From: Cyclobacterium jeungdonense
GTDB lineage: Bacteria > Bacteroidota > Bacteroidia > Cytophagales > Cyclobacteriaceae
Length of the DNA stretch: 64,000 bases
NCBI RefSeq assembly: GCF_010994275.1
Contig: NZ_WMCD01000009.1
Coordinates: 62,001 to 126,000 of the forward strand
Reading direction: 5' to 3'
In this document: positions 24,208 through 33,353 of the stretch, piece after piece
How positions within the stretch are numbered: position 1 is the first letter of the stretch
Layout of the letters: every line of letters begins with the position of its first letter
The notes under the pieces: model-generated
What the model was told of the DNA's origin: nothing
The model's database searches: none
Seen by the model: only the letters and a program-made list of their open reading frames with translations
Program-made: the position numbers and the translations under genes

Positions 24208-25440
24208 TTAAAGGGGTAGGTTTAAGGAACGATAAACTTCTTCTTCACCAATTGGATTGGGCTTTACCGTCGCCTCATCCTTGAGGAGTTGAATTCCTTC
24301 CAACACCACCTTGTCATTGGTATTAAAATCCTGAGCGACATAAAAAAGACCGTGTCTTCTCATTGGACGGAAGCTCCTTACATTCACCTTGTTTTCCTTA
24401 TCTACCAGGTAGACATAATTGTATTCCTGAATTTCAAAGGTCGATTTCTGAGGTATCAGGTACACATCCTTTAGCTCATTGCTCATTTGAACTTTCCCAC
24501 TAGCTCCATGCTTGATCAAGCCATCGGGATTCGGAAAACGGACTCGCAGCGCAATGGAACCCGTACCTTTTTCAAAGTCAGCTTCCATAGTTTCTAATTT
24601 CCCTTTATAGGGATATTCTACCCCGTCTGAGAGAATAAGGGAAATTTCCTCTTGTTCGTCCTGAAGGGTTTCCCGGACCTGCTCGTTCATTTGCTCTGAG
24701 TCAGCATCCTTGTCCAATTCTCCTCGCATATATTCCAGGTATTCGTTTTCCGTGATCCGGTAATAGGCAAAAATTTCGCTGATATCGGTGATATTCGTCA
24801 GTAGGTCACCGCTTTTTACCAAACTTCCTGTTTTATAGGGGATCCGGTCTACTATCCCATCAAATGGGGCCTTAATTGTCGTGTAGGAAAGACCTACCTT
24901 AGCATTTTTCAAGATGGATTCAGCTTCCAGTATGGCAGAGGTGGCCATTTCTTTTTTGGATTGGGCCAGCTCCAGTTCCGAATTGGAATAAATTTTCTTG
25001 TCCACCAATACTTTCAGTCTTTCCACCTCCAAGCTAGCCGCTTTTTCTTCCGCCTTGGCCTGCATGAGTTTGGCAGTGGCCGAATTCACCAGTTCGTTGT
25101 ATTCGGCCGAGGATAATTGAAACAGTGGCTGGCCTTTTTTTACCTCCTGGCCTTCGTCCACAAAAATCTCTTCTACAAACCCCTCCAATTTGGACCGGAC
25201 TTCGACGAATTGGATTGCCTGAAGATCGCAAACGTAGGTCTGAGGCACCTCAATGTCTTTGGGCATGAGGGTGAAAACCGGAACTTCCAATACTTCTGCA
25301 TTCACTTTGTTTTTTCCACTTCCTTCATTACACGAAACGAAAGCGCTTCCAATTAAAAAGAATCCTGCTATTTTATACAGCGAGATCAATAAGGTGCTAT
25401 TCTTAATCGAATACCGAATCCAGGATGTTTTTTGATCCAT
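24208..25440 (-). CDS. RND efflux periplasmic adaptor (membrane fusion protein)
   Basis: Adaptor lipoprotein that bridges the pump and the outer-membrane channel. After a signal peptide with lipobox FVSC (Cys37) come the lipoyl half-motif (VEEIFVDEGQEVKKGQ), a long coiled-coil hairpin (about residues 120-190, rich in A/E/K), the second lipoyl half (TIKAPFDGIVDR) and a beta-barrel. The start at 25440 (MDQKTSW) gives the cleaner signal peptide; 25479 is possible. First gene of the operon. Confidence 0.93.
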   Translation of the reverse strand: MDQKTSWIRYSIKNSTLLISLYKIAGFFLIGSAFVSCNEGSGKNKVNAEVLEVPVFTLMPKDIEVPQTYVCDLQAIQFVEVRSKLEGFVEEIFVDEGQEVKKGQPLFQLSSAEYNELVNSATAKLMQAKAEEKAASLEVERLKVLVDKKIYSNSELELAQSKKEMATSAILEAESILKNAKVGLSYTTIKAPFDGIVDRIPYKTGSLVKSGDLLTNITDISEIFAYYRITENEYLEYMRGELDKDADSEQMNEQVRETLQDEQEEISLILSDGVEYPYKGKLETMEADFEKGTGSIALRVRFPNPDGLIKHGASGKVQMSNELKDVYLIPQKSTFEIQEYNYVYLVDKENKVNVRSFRPMRRHGLFYVAQDFNTNDKVVLEGIQLLKDEATVKPNPIGEEEVYRSLNLPL

Positions 25441-25619
25441 TTCTGAAAGTAAATTAGATAAATAATTGAATGACAACAACGCAAAAACGGACAGTATAGA
25501 ATGCGGTACCCATTAGCTACCGCCAATCTGAAACGTTTACGGATTTAATTTTTGGCTCCCTTTAGAAGGGAAAAGGGGACTGAAAATAATCGCCCCAGAA
25601 AGAAATGAGAGGGGTATTA

Positions 25620-25988
25620 TCAGGGGGCATTACTACAAATAACCAGAGAAACGATTTTTCTGATTTGGTCCAAAACCTCCGAGGCAAAACAACCTTTACA
25701 TTGGACGGCATTTATGCTATGAAACAAATCTAAAGGTTCTTTTCTCAGATAATATAGAGGAAGAGACATTTCCCTGGATTGGCTGGAACCCAACGAGACT
25801 CTACTTACCGCAGCGGGGAAATCAACATTTTCGAATTCGATAGCGGTAACGGAAACTTCAACAGACCGTGTCTCATCGTATCTCTCCGTTCCTTCAGCCA
25901 TGGAGAGCCCCAGGAGAAACATGGTCAAAAGATTGGTAAAAATATACCTGAAGAAAAAAGTAGGAAGGTTCTTTCTCACAGCATTCAT
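25620..25988 (-). CDS. Hypothetical small secreted or membrane protein
   Basis: A 122-residue frame starting at MNAVRKNLPTFFF with one hydrophobic segment (about 11-31: RYIFTNLLTMFLLGLSMAEG) that could be a signal peptide or anchor. The rest is unremarkable apart from CKGC (about residues 97-100). A longer start (26048) adds a Phe/Cys-rich stretch that looks untranslated. No family is recognised and the gene could be spurious; its codon use resembles that of its neighbours. Confidence 0.45.
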   Translation of the reverse strand: MNAVRKNLPTFFFRYIFTNLLTMFLLGLSMAEGTERYDETRSVEVSVTAIEFENVDFPAAVSRVSLGSSQSREMSLPLYYLRKEPLDLFHSINAVQCKGCFASEVLDQIRKIVSLVICSNAP

Positions 25989-26216
25989 GGTGTAAAAATA
26001 AAAAGAAAACGAACAAAAAAAGCACCGTTCAAATAGGGAAAGAAGCAATTAAAAGAATAAAATGTAGGTCCTCGCCACCTGGAGAAGGTGAAGAGGCGGC
26101 TTAGTGGTAATCCGCAATTTGTTTAGACACCATTTACTTTTGATCTCCATTTTTTGGGAATCAAGGATTGTATCTGATTTTACTTTCAGGAATTCTAAAT
26201 GACAGAGATGTGGAGT

Positions 26217-27791
26217 TTAACTCCCAAGCCAGATATAAATCAACAACGTCACCAGGCACAGAACGGCAGAAACAGGTTTGGCATACTTCCAGGGTTTCAT
26301 TTCCAGCACCGGAGGTCTGCTGACATAGGTATTGGGCTTTCCCGGGAAATAATGACTGATGCCTATCATCAATACCAGGTTCATTACAAATTCAATTGCC
26401 CAGATATGGATAAAGTGAATGCCCGTATCCAAAATGAAACTGGTCAGCAGGTAAAAGCTCAGCCCCGTGATCAGACCAATTTTAGCCCCTCTAGCCGTTA
26501 CTTTTGGAATAAAAAAACCGGCAATCAAAACGGAGGCAATTGGAATAAAGAAAATGCCATTGAGTTGCTGCATGAGCTGGTAAAGCCCTTCCGGGGCGTT
26601 TCCCACCAGGGGAGCGATGCCTATGGCAAATAAGGCCAGGACCAGGGAACTCAAGCGCCCCACCCTGACCAGTCGCTTGTCCGTGCAGTCCGGATGTATC
26701 AGTTTTTTATAAATGTCGAGGCTAAAAATGGTTGCAGCGGAATTTAGAACGCTATTAAATGTACTTAATATGGCACCCAATACTACTGCAGCAAAGAAAC
26801 CCAAAAGACCTACCGGCAATACTCTGGTTAGCAATACCGGATAAATAAAATCCTGATTGTCATAATACGTATCGCTGTAGTAATAGTAGGCAATGATTCC
26901 TGGCAACACGATGATCAGGGGGATGAAAATCTTGAACATTCCCGTTAATAGTAGGCCTTTTTGGGCTTCCGCCATGTTTTTTGCTCCAAACGCCCGTTGG
27001 ATGATGGTTTGGTTCATCCCCCAGAAATAGAGTTGATTTATCATCAATCCGGTGAAAATGGTTCCAAAGGGAAGCACCGAGTCTGCTTCACCGATCACAT
27101 TGAATTTTTCCGGGGCATACTCGTACACCTTGCTCATGCCCCTTATAATATTGCCTTCTCCGATATCCCATAGTGCAAAAATGGGAACCATCAGCCCTCC
27201 GATAACCAGGCCAATGGCATTGATCGAATCCGATAAGGCGACGGCTTTCAATCCTCCAAAAATGGCATAAACCGATCCGATGACCCCGATGGTAATGACG
27301 GTGATCCAGATGCCTTCGGATAAACTAACTCCCAAAACCTCGGAAACATTAAAAATGCTTTCCAGGTTGATGGCTCCAGTGTATAGTACGATGGGCAGCA
27401 GGGTAACCACAAACGATACCATCAGTAAAAATGCTACCAATGTTTTGGTGCTGCTGTCATAGCGATTTTCCAGGTATTGGGGGATGGTGGTCAACCCCAT
27501 CTTTAAGTATATGGGTAGAAAATACAATGCCGCGATCACCAATGCAATCGCACTGGTCACTTCCCAGGCGATGATGATCATTCCGTTTTTATAGGCAGAG
27601 CCATTCAGCCCTATGAGGTGTTCGGTAGATATATTGGTTAAAATCATGGAACCCGCGATAACGCCTCCCGTGAGCGAACGACCACCCAAAAAATACCCAT
27701 CTTTGGAGCGAATATCGTCTTTTCGTAATTTATACCAGGAAAAAATAGCCACGAATAAGGTGAATCCGACAAAGGTTAGGGCTGTAAGCAT
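26217..27791 (-). CDS. Sodium/solute symporter (SSS family), probable myo-inositol carrier
   Basis: Inner-membrane carrier of 524 residues with about 13-14 hydrophobic segments. The SSS signature region is visible (VYAIFGGLKAVALSDSINAIGL), together with WYKLRKDD...GGRSLTGGVIAGSM near the N-terminus, resembling SGLT-type sugar and inositol transporters. It lies 72 nt downstream of the inositol oxygenase gene on the same strand, so uptake of myo-inositol is a fair inference. Other sugars are not excluded. Confidence 0.88.
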   Translation of the reverse strand: MLTALTFVGFTLFVAIFSWYKLRKDDIRSKDGYFLGGRSLTGGVIAGSMILTNISTEHLIGLNGSAYKNGMIIIAWEVTSAIALVIAALYFLPIYLKMGLTTIPQYLENRYDSSTKTLVAFLLMVSFVVTLLPIVLYTGAINLESIFNVSEVLGVSLSEGIWITVITIGVIGSVYAIFGGLKAVALSDSINAIGLVIGGLMVPIFALWDIGEGNIIRGMSKVYEYAPEKFNVIGEADSVLPFGTIFTGLMINQLYFWGMNQTIIQRAFGAKNMAEAQKGLLLTGMFKIFIPLIIVLPGIIAYYYYSDTYYDNQDFIYPVLLTRVLPVGLLGFFAAVVLGAILSTFNSVLNSAATIFSLDIYKKLIHPDCTDKRLVRVGRLSSLVLALFAIGIAPLVGNAPEGLYQLMQQLNGIFFIPIASVLIAGFFIPKVTARGAKIGLITGLSFYLLTSFILDTGIHFIHIWAIEFVMNLVLMIGISHYFPGKPNTYVSRPPVLEMKPWKYAKPVSAVLCLVTLLIYIWLGS

Positions 27792-27863
27792 GGGTGAAAA
27801 TTAAATTGCTGCCCGGGATCCGCTCCGGACAGCAATGAATTGATTTTTATGGAAAAATGGAAA

Positions 27864-28745
27864 TCAAAATTTAAGGGTTGCCGGCAAATACTTAGCGACA
27901 AGGTCTTCGTAATAGGGCCTTAGTGCTTTTGCATCCGGTGGTACGGACACTTTAGAATACAGGTCGTAGGGATTGAATTTATCCACCCACTTAAACATCT
28001 CCTTGTCGTGATCATTTAGCAGGTGATCGTAGGCACCTTCCCGGTGCTGGGCATAAAAGGAGTGGTACCGGATCATGTAAAGCGCCGGTTCCGGTAAGTA
28101 ATCCTTTACCATGTGGAACAGGTATTCGTCATGTCCCCAGGACATTTTGACGTTTTCCAATCCCGTATTAGGTTCGTAAATCCCATACTGGGTATTGAAC
28201 CGTTCGTCTGAGAAGTCAGGGTTTTTCTCAAAAAACTCCGGGTACACAATTTTGTCCGAATGGCGACAGCCCACTGGGAAGGTGTCACCCACCACGGCCC
28301 ATTGGGGCTCTCCGAAGAGGCACAATACCTTTCCCATATCGTGGATAAATCCAGTCAGAACAAACCAATCCGGATGCCCATCGGCGCGTATGGCTTCCGA
28401 AGTTTGCAACAAGTGCTGTAGCTGGTCCAGGTTGATATCCGGGTCAGAGTCATCTACCAGGGTATTAAGGTAATCAATCGCCTCCCAAAAGGGCATTTCC
28501 TTTTTGTCAAACTTCAGGTAATCCTGCTGCTTTTGGGTAACAAAATCATACGTTTGATAGTGGTGGTTTAAACGGTAAAATTCCCGTACCGTGTCTACCC
28601 GTTCCGAATCGTGGTAGTTTCGGTAGTCCTCTTTGCTTTTGGCTTGTTCAGCCTTAGGCTTGGGGTAACGAACTTTTAAATCGTCTTCCCATTCTTCTAT
28701 ATTTCCCAAAGGGGCTTTTTCCTTATCCGTATATTGTTTAGTCAT
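27864..28745 (-). CDS. myo-Inositol oxygenase
   Basis: Mixed-valent di-iron HD-domain oxygenase of 293 residues that opens myo-inositol to D-glucuronate. All six iron ligands known from the animal enzyme are present in context: H111 (QHLLQTSE), H135 and D136 (FIHDMGK), H205 (SWGHDEYL), H228 (RYHSFY) and D261 (NPYDLYSK). Length and order match the eukaryotic family closely. It is followed by a transporter gene, suggesting an uptake-plus-oxidation unit; the later glucuronate steps are not in the window. Confidence 0.95.
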   Translation of the reverse strand: MTKQYTDKEKAPLGNIEEWEDDLKVRYPKPKAEQAKSKEDYRNYHDSERVDTVREFYRLNHHYQTYDFVTQKQQDYLKFDKKEMPFWEAIDYLNTLVDDSDPDINLDQLQHLLQTSEAIRADGHPDWFVLTGFIHDMGKVLCLFGEPQWAVVGDTFPVGCRHSDKIVYPEFFEKNPDFSDERFNTQYGIYEPNTGLENVKMSWGHDEYLFHMVKDYLPEPALYMIRYHSFYAQHREGAYDHLLNDHDKEMFKWVDKFNPYDLYSKVSVPPDAKALRPYYEDLVAKYLPATLKF

Positions 28746-28831
28746 GATTCAGAGATTTTATTCAGTGGCTTAAATTTAGAAAAAAACAATCTGTATTTTA
28801 TTACCTAACTTTTATTTTTCAAAATAATTGT

Positions 28832-30538
28832 TCACAAATCATGATCGATCAGATATTTTTGTATGGATTCCTTGAGTATTTTTAGTGTACGGGTATTGCT
28901 TTCACTGCTACTTTCTATTTCTACGATTTTTGGATGTAGGGATTTTTGGAAAAAAGTTTCCAGGCAATCTTCCAAAGCAGCGGCATTCTGGACTAACCGG
29001 TATTCAAATCCCATTTCGGCAGCCAGGTGTTTTGCACTAAGCTTTTGGTGAGTTTCAAAATACTCCTCTAACTCCGGTTGTTCGGCCGGGCCTTCGATCA
29101 TTCGGAAGATGCCTCCTCCGTGGTTATTAAAGAGCACCACACGCAAGTTTGTAAGTTGATACTGATGCCAAAAGGCATTTCTGTCGTAAAAAAACGCCAT
29201 GTCACCAGTAATCAGGGTCACGTTTTCTTTGGTGGTGAACGTGCAGCCAACTGCCGTGCTTGTGGAGCCGTCTATGCCGCTGGTACCCCTGTTACAGATA
29301 ATTTCCAGGTCCTTTTCAGGCAGTCCCAATCTATTCACATTCCGCACGGCCAGGCTATTGGCTAAATGTACCTTCCCGAAGGAGGGTAGTTTGACTAACA
29401 CCCGTTTCAGTGCTAGCAGTTCCCCGAAAGCTTGTTTCTCCAGCAGGCCATGAATACTGTTTCGCAGGGCTTCGTTTTTTTGACTCCAGCTTTGAATAAA
29501 AGCCGGATCTGCCGGTCCTTGTTCGTTGGTGAAATGCTCCAGGAAATACTCCGGATGAACACGGATGATCTGACCCAATTTTTGAAAGGGATCCGGCACC
29601 CTACCAGCGGGTTGAACATGCCAGTGAGTGGCCTGGCTCTTTCGCAGAAACTGCTTCATTGCCTTTGATAGGATGGATTTTCCAAAACTAATGATAAGTT
29701 CTGGAGCCATTTCTTTTTGGGTTTCGGGGTCTTTAATAAAAAAATCGTGGTGGATAATGGCTCCTTCCTGTACCTGGTTACTGATCACATCCGTCACCAG
29801 GACGGCCTGTCGTTTACGAATAATTTCAGCCAGTAAGGTTTTGATTGCCCGATTTGGCCGCTGCTGGCCGGGAAGAAGTAGGATTTTCCGGTATTTTCCC
29901 AATTGTGCCCGGATCTTCTGTATGGCCTCCTCCCCAAAGGTGCTGAGGCCTGTTTGTATTTCCAGCGGTGGTTCGAGGTCGGTCACTTCAAAAGCATATT
30001 TCTCCTCAGGCAAGGGATAGAAAGGCTCCCTCACCGGAATGTTTATATGTACCGGACCCATGGGGAAACTTTTGGACAGTACCAGGGCCTCTTTTACGAT
30101 GCGTTTGGCATGCCATAACTGGTCCGGTAGCTGTGCTTCGTCCGGAAAGGTAAAGCTTTCTTTTACATGTTGCCCATAGAGTTTTTCCTGCCGAATGGTT
30201 TGTCCGTCCCATTGGTCTACCCATTCTGGCGGACGGTCTGCTGTCAGCACAAGTAATGGAATTTGTTGGTAAAAAGCTTCGGCGATGGCTGGGCCATAAT
30301 TTAAGGAGGCCGAACCACTGGTGCAAACCAATACCACCGGTTTCTGAAGTTGCTGGGCCATTCCCATCGCTATAAAGGCAGCAGATCGCTCGTCGGGAAT
30401 GGTCCGGCAGTGGATTTCAGGGTGACGGATAAATGCCAGAGAAATCGGAGCACATCTGGAACCAGGGGATAATACCGCCTGCGTTACGCCACTTTTGGCA
30501 CAGATAGAAGCTAAATGAGTTAATTGAGGAAGTATCAA
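28832..30538 (-). CDS. menD: SEPHCHC synthase MenD
   Basis: ThDP-dependent enzyme of 568 residues that joins isochorismate with 2-oxoglutarate in menaquinone synthesis. It has SPGSRCAP near residue 24, the Glu in PDERSAAF that activates thiamine, and the ThDP/Mg motif around LITGDMAFFYDRNA. The start codon is TTG at 30536-30538, which overlaps the menF stop (TTGA); no upstream ATG is in frame and the next Met is deep in the fold, so coupled initiation is likely. Tail of the men operon here. Confidence 0.95.
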   Translation of the reverse strand: MILPQLTHLASICAKSGVTQAVLSPGSRCAPISLAFIRHPEIHCRTIPDERSAAFIAMGMAQQLQKPVVLVCTSGSASLNYGPAIAEAFYQQIPLLVLTADRPPEWVDQWDGQTIRQEKLYGQHVKESFTFPDEAQLPDQLWHAKRIVKEALVLSKSFPMGPVHINIPVREPFYPLPEEKYAFEVTDLEPPLEIQTGLSTFGEEAIQKIRAQLGKYRKILLLPGQQRPNRAIKTLLAEIIRKRQAVLVTDVISNQVQEGAIIHHDFFIKDPETQKEMAPELIISFGKSILSKAMKQFLRKSQATHWHVQPAGRVPDPFQKLGQIIRVHPEYFLEHFTNEQGPADPAFIQSWSQKNEALRNSIHGLLEKQAFGELLALKRVLVKLPSFGKVHLANSLAVRNVNRLGLPEKDLEIICNRGTSGIDGSTSTAVGCTFTTKENVTLITGDMAFFYDRNAFWHQYQLTNLRVVLFNNHGGGIFRMIEGPAEQPELEEYFETHQKLSAKHLAAEMGFEYRLVQNAAALEDCLETFFQKSLHPKIVEIESSSESNTRTLKILKESIQKYLIDHDL

Positions 30539-31740
30539 TGGGACTTCGTGGTTTGGATGAATTTTCCGATAATGTCACATTTTAGCTCTGTCTCTTCCCA
30601 TTCCTTCTCCGGCACAGAATCTTCCGTAATACCTGCGCCCGCATAAAGAAGGGCTTCGTTGTTTTCCAATTTGGCGCAGCGAAGATTTACGAAGAGGCTG
30701 GTTTCTCCATTTAGATTTACCGGACCAATAAACCCGGAAAAATAAGAACGGTCAAAACCTTCCTCTGCTTTTATAAAATCCAGGGCTTTTTCTTTGGGCA
30801 TGCCGCAGACAGCAGAAGTAGGATGTAATAGCCCCAACATGACGGAACCTAGTTGTGGAAAGTTGGTCGCCTTCATATCCACCAGAAATTCGGATTTTAA
30901 ATGAAGTAAACCGCCCGCTACCGAAGTTTTTGGCCCCAACTCCTGGTATTCCCTAAGCCGGATTTTTTTAAAGCAATTGACAATATAACGGCTTACCAAA
31001 GCTTGTTCTTCGATTTCCTTTTGTGTCCAGGCGGCGTTTTTTAAAGGGTTATCCCCCTGGGCTTTTTGGGTACCTGCCAGTGCCATGGTGTAAAAAAGAT
31101 CGCCCTTGGTCCGAATAAGGGTTTCAGGACTCGCACCGATCCAGCATCCGCTGGTTTCACTGAAGAAACAATTAACAAATGCGCTGGGATAGGCATCACA
31201 TAATTCCAGAAAAACCCGGGCCAAATCAAATTCTGGGGAAAGCCGTAATTTTTTCAGACGGGCGGGCACCACTTTGTAAAAATCACCGGATTGAATATGA
31301 TCAATGGCGTTTGCAACGGTAGCCAGAAAGTCCGCTTTCTTGGAAGGAGAACCATTTGGACCCACCGGGAGTGCGGCAATTTTATTTCTAACAGTAGTCG
31401 CGGAGCCCTCCAGGATAGTTTCATTAGAACTCCAATCACCTTCGTCAGTGGTGGAAGACTCACCGAGAAAAATCCGTTCGTAGCGAGAGGCCTTAATGTA
31501 CACCGGTTCGTATACTTCCGAATTCAGGAAAGGGTGAATCATAAACCCCTCCGGCAATTCGTCCAAATCCACTTCAGGAGAGGTAAATGCTTTTGGGTCT
31601 CTATCCATAATCATCTCCACCAGTGATTGCCCTGGTTTTTTCCAGACAGCGAACGGGCAACCCTCGCTAAAGGCTTTAGCCAGAAAGGATTCCAGGAATA
31701 GCTCCCGGGCGGTATTGTTTGCTACTTTTAGTGTATCCAT
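30535..31740 (-). CDS. menF: Isochorismate synthase
   Basis: Chorismate-utilising enzyme of 401 residues that converts chorismate to isochorismate, the first menaquinone step. Conserved parts: IGASPETLI, the ALAGTQ block with EIEEQALVSRYIV, HLKSEF and PTSAVCGMPKEKA, and SFISGFIGPV-type (SYFSGFIGP). The C-terminal chorismate-binding half is complete. It sits between the thioesterase gene (5 nt upstream) and menD (4-nt overlap), which distinguishes it from siderophore EntC types. Confidence 0.93.
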   Translation of the reverse strand: MDTLKVANNTARELFLESFLAKAFSEGCPFAVWKKPGQSLVEMIMDRDPKAFTSPEVDLDELPEGFMIHPFLNSEVYEPVYIKASRYERIFLGESSTTDEGDWSSNETILEGSATTVRNKIAALPVGPNGSPSKKADFLATVANAIDHIQSGDFYKVVPARLKKLRLSPEFDLARVFLELCDAYPSAFVNCFFSETSGCWIGASPETLIRTKGDLFYTMALAGTQKAQGDNPLKNAAWTQKEIEEQALVSRYIVNCFKKIRLREYQELGPKTSVAGGLLHLKSEFLVDMKATNFPQLGSVMLGLLHPTSAVCGMPKEKALDFIKAEEGFDRSYFSGFIGPVNLNGETSLFVNLRCAKLENNEALLYAGAGITEDSVPEKEWEETELKCDIIGKFIQTTKSH

Positions 31741-31745
31741 CGGAT

Positions 31746-32165
31746 TTACTTTCGGATAATGGCAAGGGTGATGCGGCTGATACAGGTAAGGTTATTATCT
31801 TGATCTTTAATTTTAATTTCCCATACCTGTGTTCTTTTGCCAATGTGCAGGGGAGACACCCTTCCCGTAACTTTCCCCCCTTTTACAGATTTCAGGTGGT
31901 TAGCATTGATTTCAAGCCCCACAGGATAGGCACCTTCTTCATCCAGGGTTAGCAGGGCGGCTACTGATCCCAGACTTTCGGCTAATACCATGTTTGCTCC
32001 TCCATGTAACAGGCCAAATGGCTGTTTGGTTTTGGCTTCAACTGGCATTTCTGCTTCCAGAAAATCGTCACCTGCGGCCGTGTAGGTAATGCCCAGAAAT
32101 CCGGTCATATTGTCCTTTCCCATTTGATTTAAAAAATCCAGGTCGGGTTTTTTCTTAAATAGCAT
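31746..32165 (-). CDS. menI: Hotdog thioesterase, probable DHNA-CoA thioesterase
   Basis: PaaI/YdiI-type hotdog protein of 139 residues. The active-site region reads GLLHGGANMVLAES with H54-G-G and the catalytic Glu63. Placed first in a tight cluster with menF and menD, it most likely releases 1,4-dihydroxy-2-naphthoate from its CoA ester. A TAnnTTTG box on the minus strand (32204-32211) lies 39 nt upstream and probably starts the men transcript. A general PaaI thioesterase role is the alternative. Confidence 0.85.
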   Translation of the reverse strand: MLFKKKPDLDFLNQMGKDNMTGFLGITYTAAGDDFLEAEMPVEAKTKQPFGLLHGGANMVLAESLGSVAALLTLDEEGAYPVGLEINANHLKSVKGGKVTGRVSPLHIGKRTQVWEIKIKDQDNNLTCISRITLAIIRK

Positions 32166-32218
32166 GATTTATGGGATAAAATTTTTTTCTTTGAATCCAA
32201 AATCAAAAATAGAGAATC

Positions 32219-32848
32219 TTGAGCAGTAAAAAAATTTACGTGGTCCGCCACGGACAAACCGATTACAACCTTAAAGGGGTGGTACAGGGAAGTGGAATAA
32301 ACGCCCCAATAAATGAAACAGGGAAAAAGCAAGCAGAACTATTCTTTCAAAATTTCAAGCATATTCCGTTTGACCGGGTTTTTTACTCCTCCCTGATACG
32401 AACCAGGCAGTCCATTGAAAAATTTTTGACTCCGGATATTTATCAGGAGGAACTTTCCGATCTGAATGAGATCTCTTGGGGAGATTACGAAGGATTGCCT
32501 ATGGATCACGATGAAAACCAATATTACCTCAACATGCTTAAGAAATGGTCCTCAGGGGAGCTGGATCATAAAATAGGTGGCGGGGAGTCGCCTATTGACG
32601 TTGTGGCGCGATTAAAACGGGCCATGGATCACATTATGTCGACAGGGGGAAATAACCTGCTCATCTGCATGCATGGCAGGGCGATTCGTATTTTAATGAC
32701 GTTGTTGTTGGGATATGATCTTAGGTATATGGATGTGTTCAGGCACGAAAACCTATGCTGCTACGAATTGCATGTGGAGGAAGATGGAAACATGGTATTG
32801 GACAAATACCACCCTTCCCCATTAAAAAAGACAGCCCCTATAAGCTGA
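32219..32848 (+). CDS. Histidine phosphatase-family protein
   Basis: Phosphoglycerate-mutase-like phosphatase of 209 residues. The catalytic RHG is at 10-12 (VVRHGQTDYN), SLIRTRQS gives the second Arg, DLNEISWGDYEG holds the acid Glu, and the second His lies in ICMHGRAIRIL. Likely a cytoplasmic phosphatase for a sugar or nucleotide phosphate. The start is TTG at 32219: an in-frame ATG at 32171 runs into a stop at once, and later starts would remove the first strand. Divergent from the men cluster. Confidence 0.88.
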   Translation: MSSKKIYVVRHGQTDYNLKGVVQGSGINAPINETGKKQAELFFQNFKHIPFDRVFYSSLIRTRQSIEKFLTPDIYQEELSDLNEISWGDYEGLPMDHDENQYYLNMLKKWSSGELDHKIGGGESPIDVVARLKRAMDHIMSTGGNNLLICMHGRAIRILMTLLLGYDLRYMDVFRHENLCCYELHVEEDGNMVLDKYHPSPLKKTAPIS

Positions 32849-33248
32849 GCTTGATGGTAGCCACTTTTTTTTGCGATCCCTGCTCGTTGGATTCGGATAG
32901 CAGTGCCTGAAAATTTTCCTGACATTCATTCATGTCAATAATGCGGAAAGCGACCAATTCCAATGGAATTTCGCTTTTGTCAGATAGTCGAACAAGCGAT
33001 TTTCCCATCTCGCAAACCGTCCAATCCGAAAAAGGGACGGTAACGAACAAGGCATGTTCCGAATTTCCCACATACACCTTGGTTTTAAAGGCATCGAGAA
33101 AACTCAACTCCATCTTTTTGGCACTGGATTGATACAATTCCAGTTCGTTCTCATCAAAAATAATAAGAAATGTCTTATTCGGTCCCTCCTTGGCAGTGGA
33201 AAGGTGCGTAAGACAAACAAATAATATGGAATAGACTAGTTGTTTCAT
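32838..33248 (-). CDS. Secreted hypothetical protein, 136 aa
   Basis: Starts with a signal peptide (MKQLVYSILFVCLTHLSTAKEG, cleavage near residue 19). The mature region alternates strands and contains two Cys (about residues 78 and 107) that may pair. No domain is recognised. Its 3' end overlaps that of the convergent phosphatase gene by 11 nt. Confidence 0.7.
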   Translation of the reverse strand: MKQLVYSILFVCLTHLSTAKEGPNKTFLIIFDENELELYQSSAKKMELSFLDAFKTKVYVGNSEHALFVTVPFSDWTVCEMGKSLVRLSDKSEIPLELVAFRIIDMNECQENFQALLSESNEQGSQKKVATIKLSL

Positions 33249-33312
33249 TAGTTGGAAATATATGGAATAAACATATACGAAACAACAAAAGTTTTGGATC
33301 CAACTAAAAAAA

Positions 33313-33340
33313 GAAAAAACCGGAGAGTTTCCGGTTTTGG
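33313..33340 (-). terminator. Rho-independent terminator of the nif3-zinc ribbon operon
   Basis: On the minus strand AAAACCGGA pairs with TCCGGTTTT over a short loop and is followed by T residues. It sits about 15 bases after the stop of the zinc-ribbon protein gene. It also shields the secreted protein gene downstream. Confidence 0.78.
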
Positions 33341-33353
33341 TAATAACGTGATT

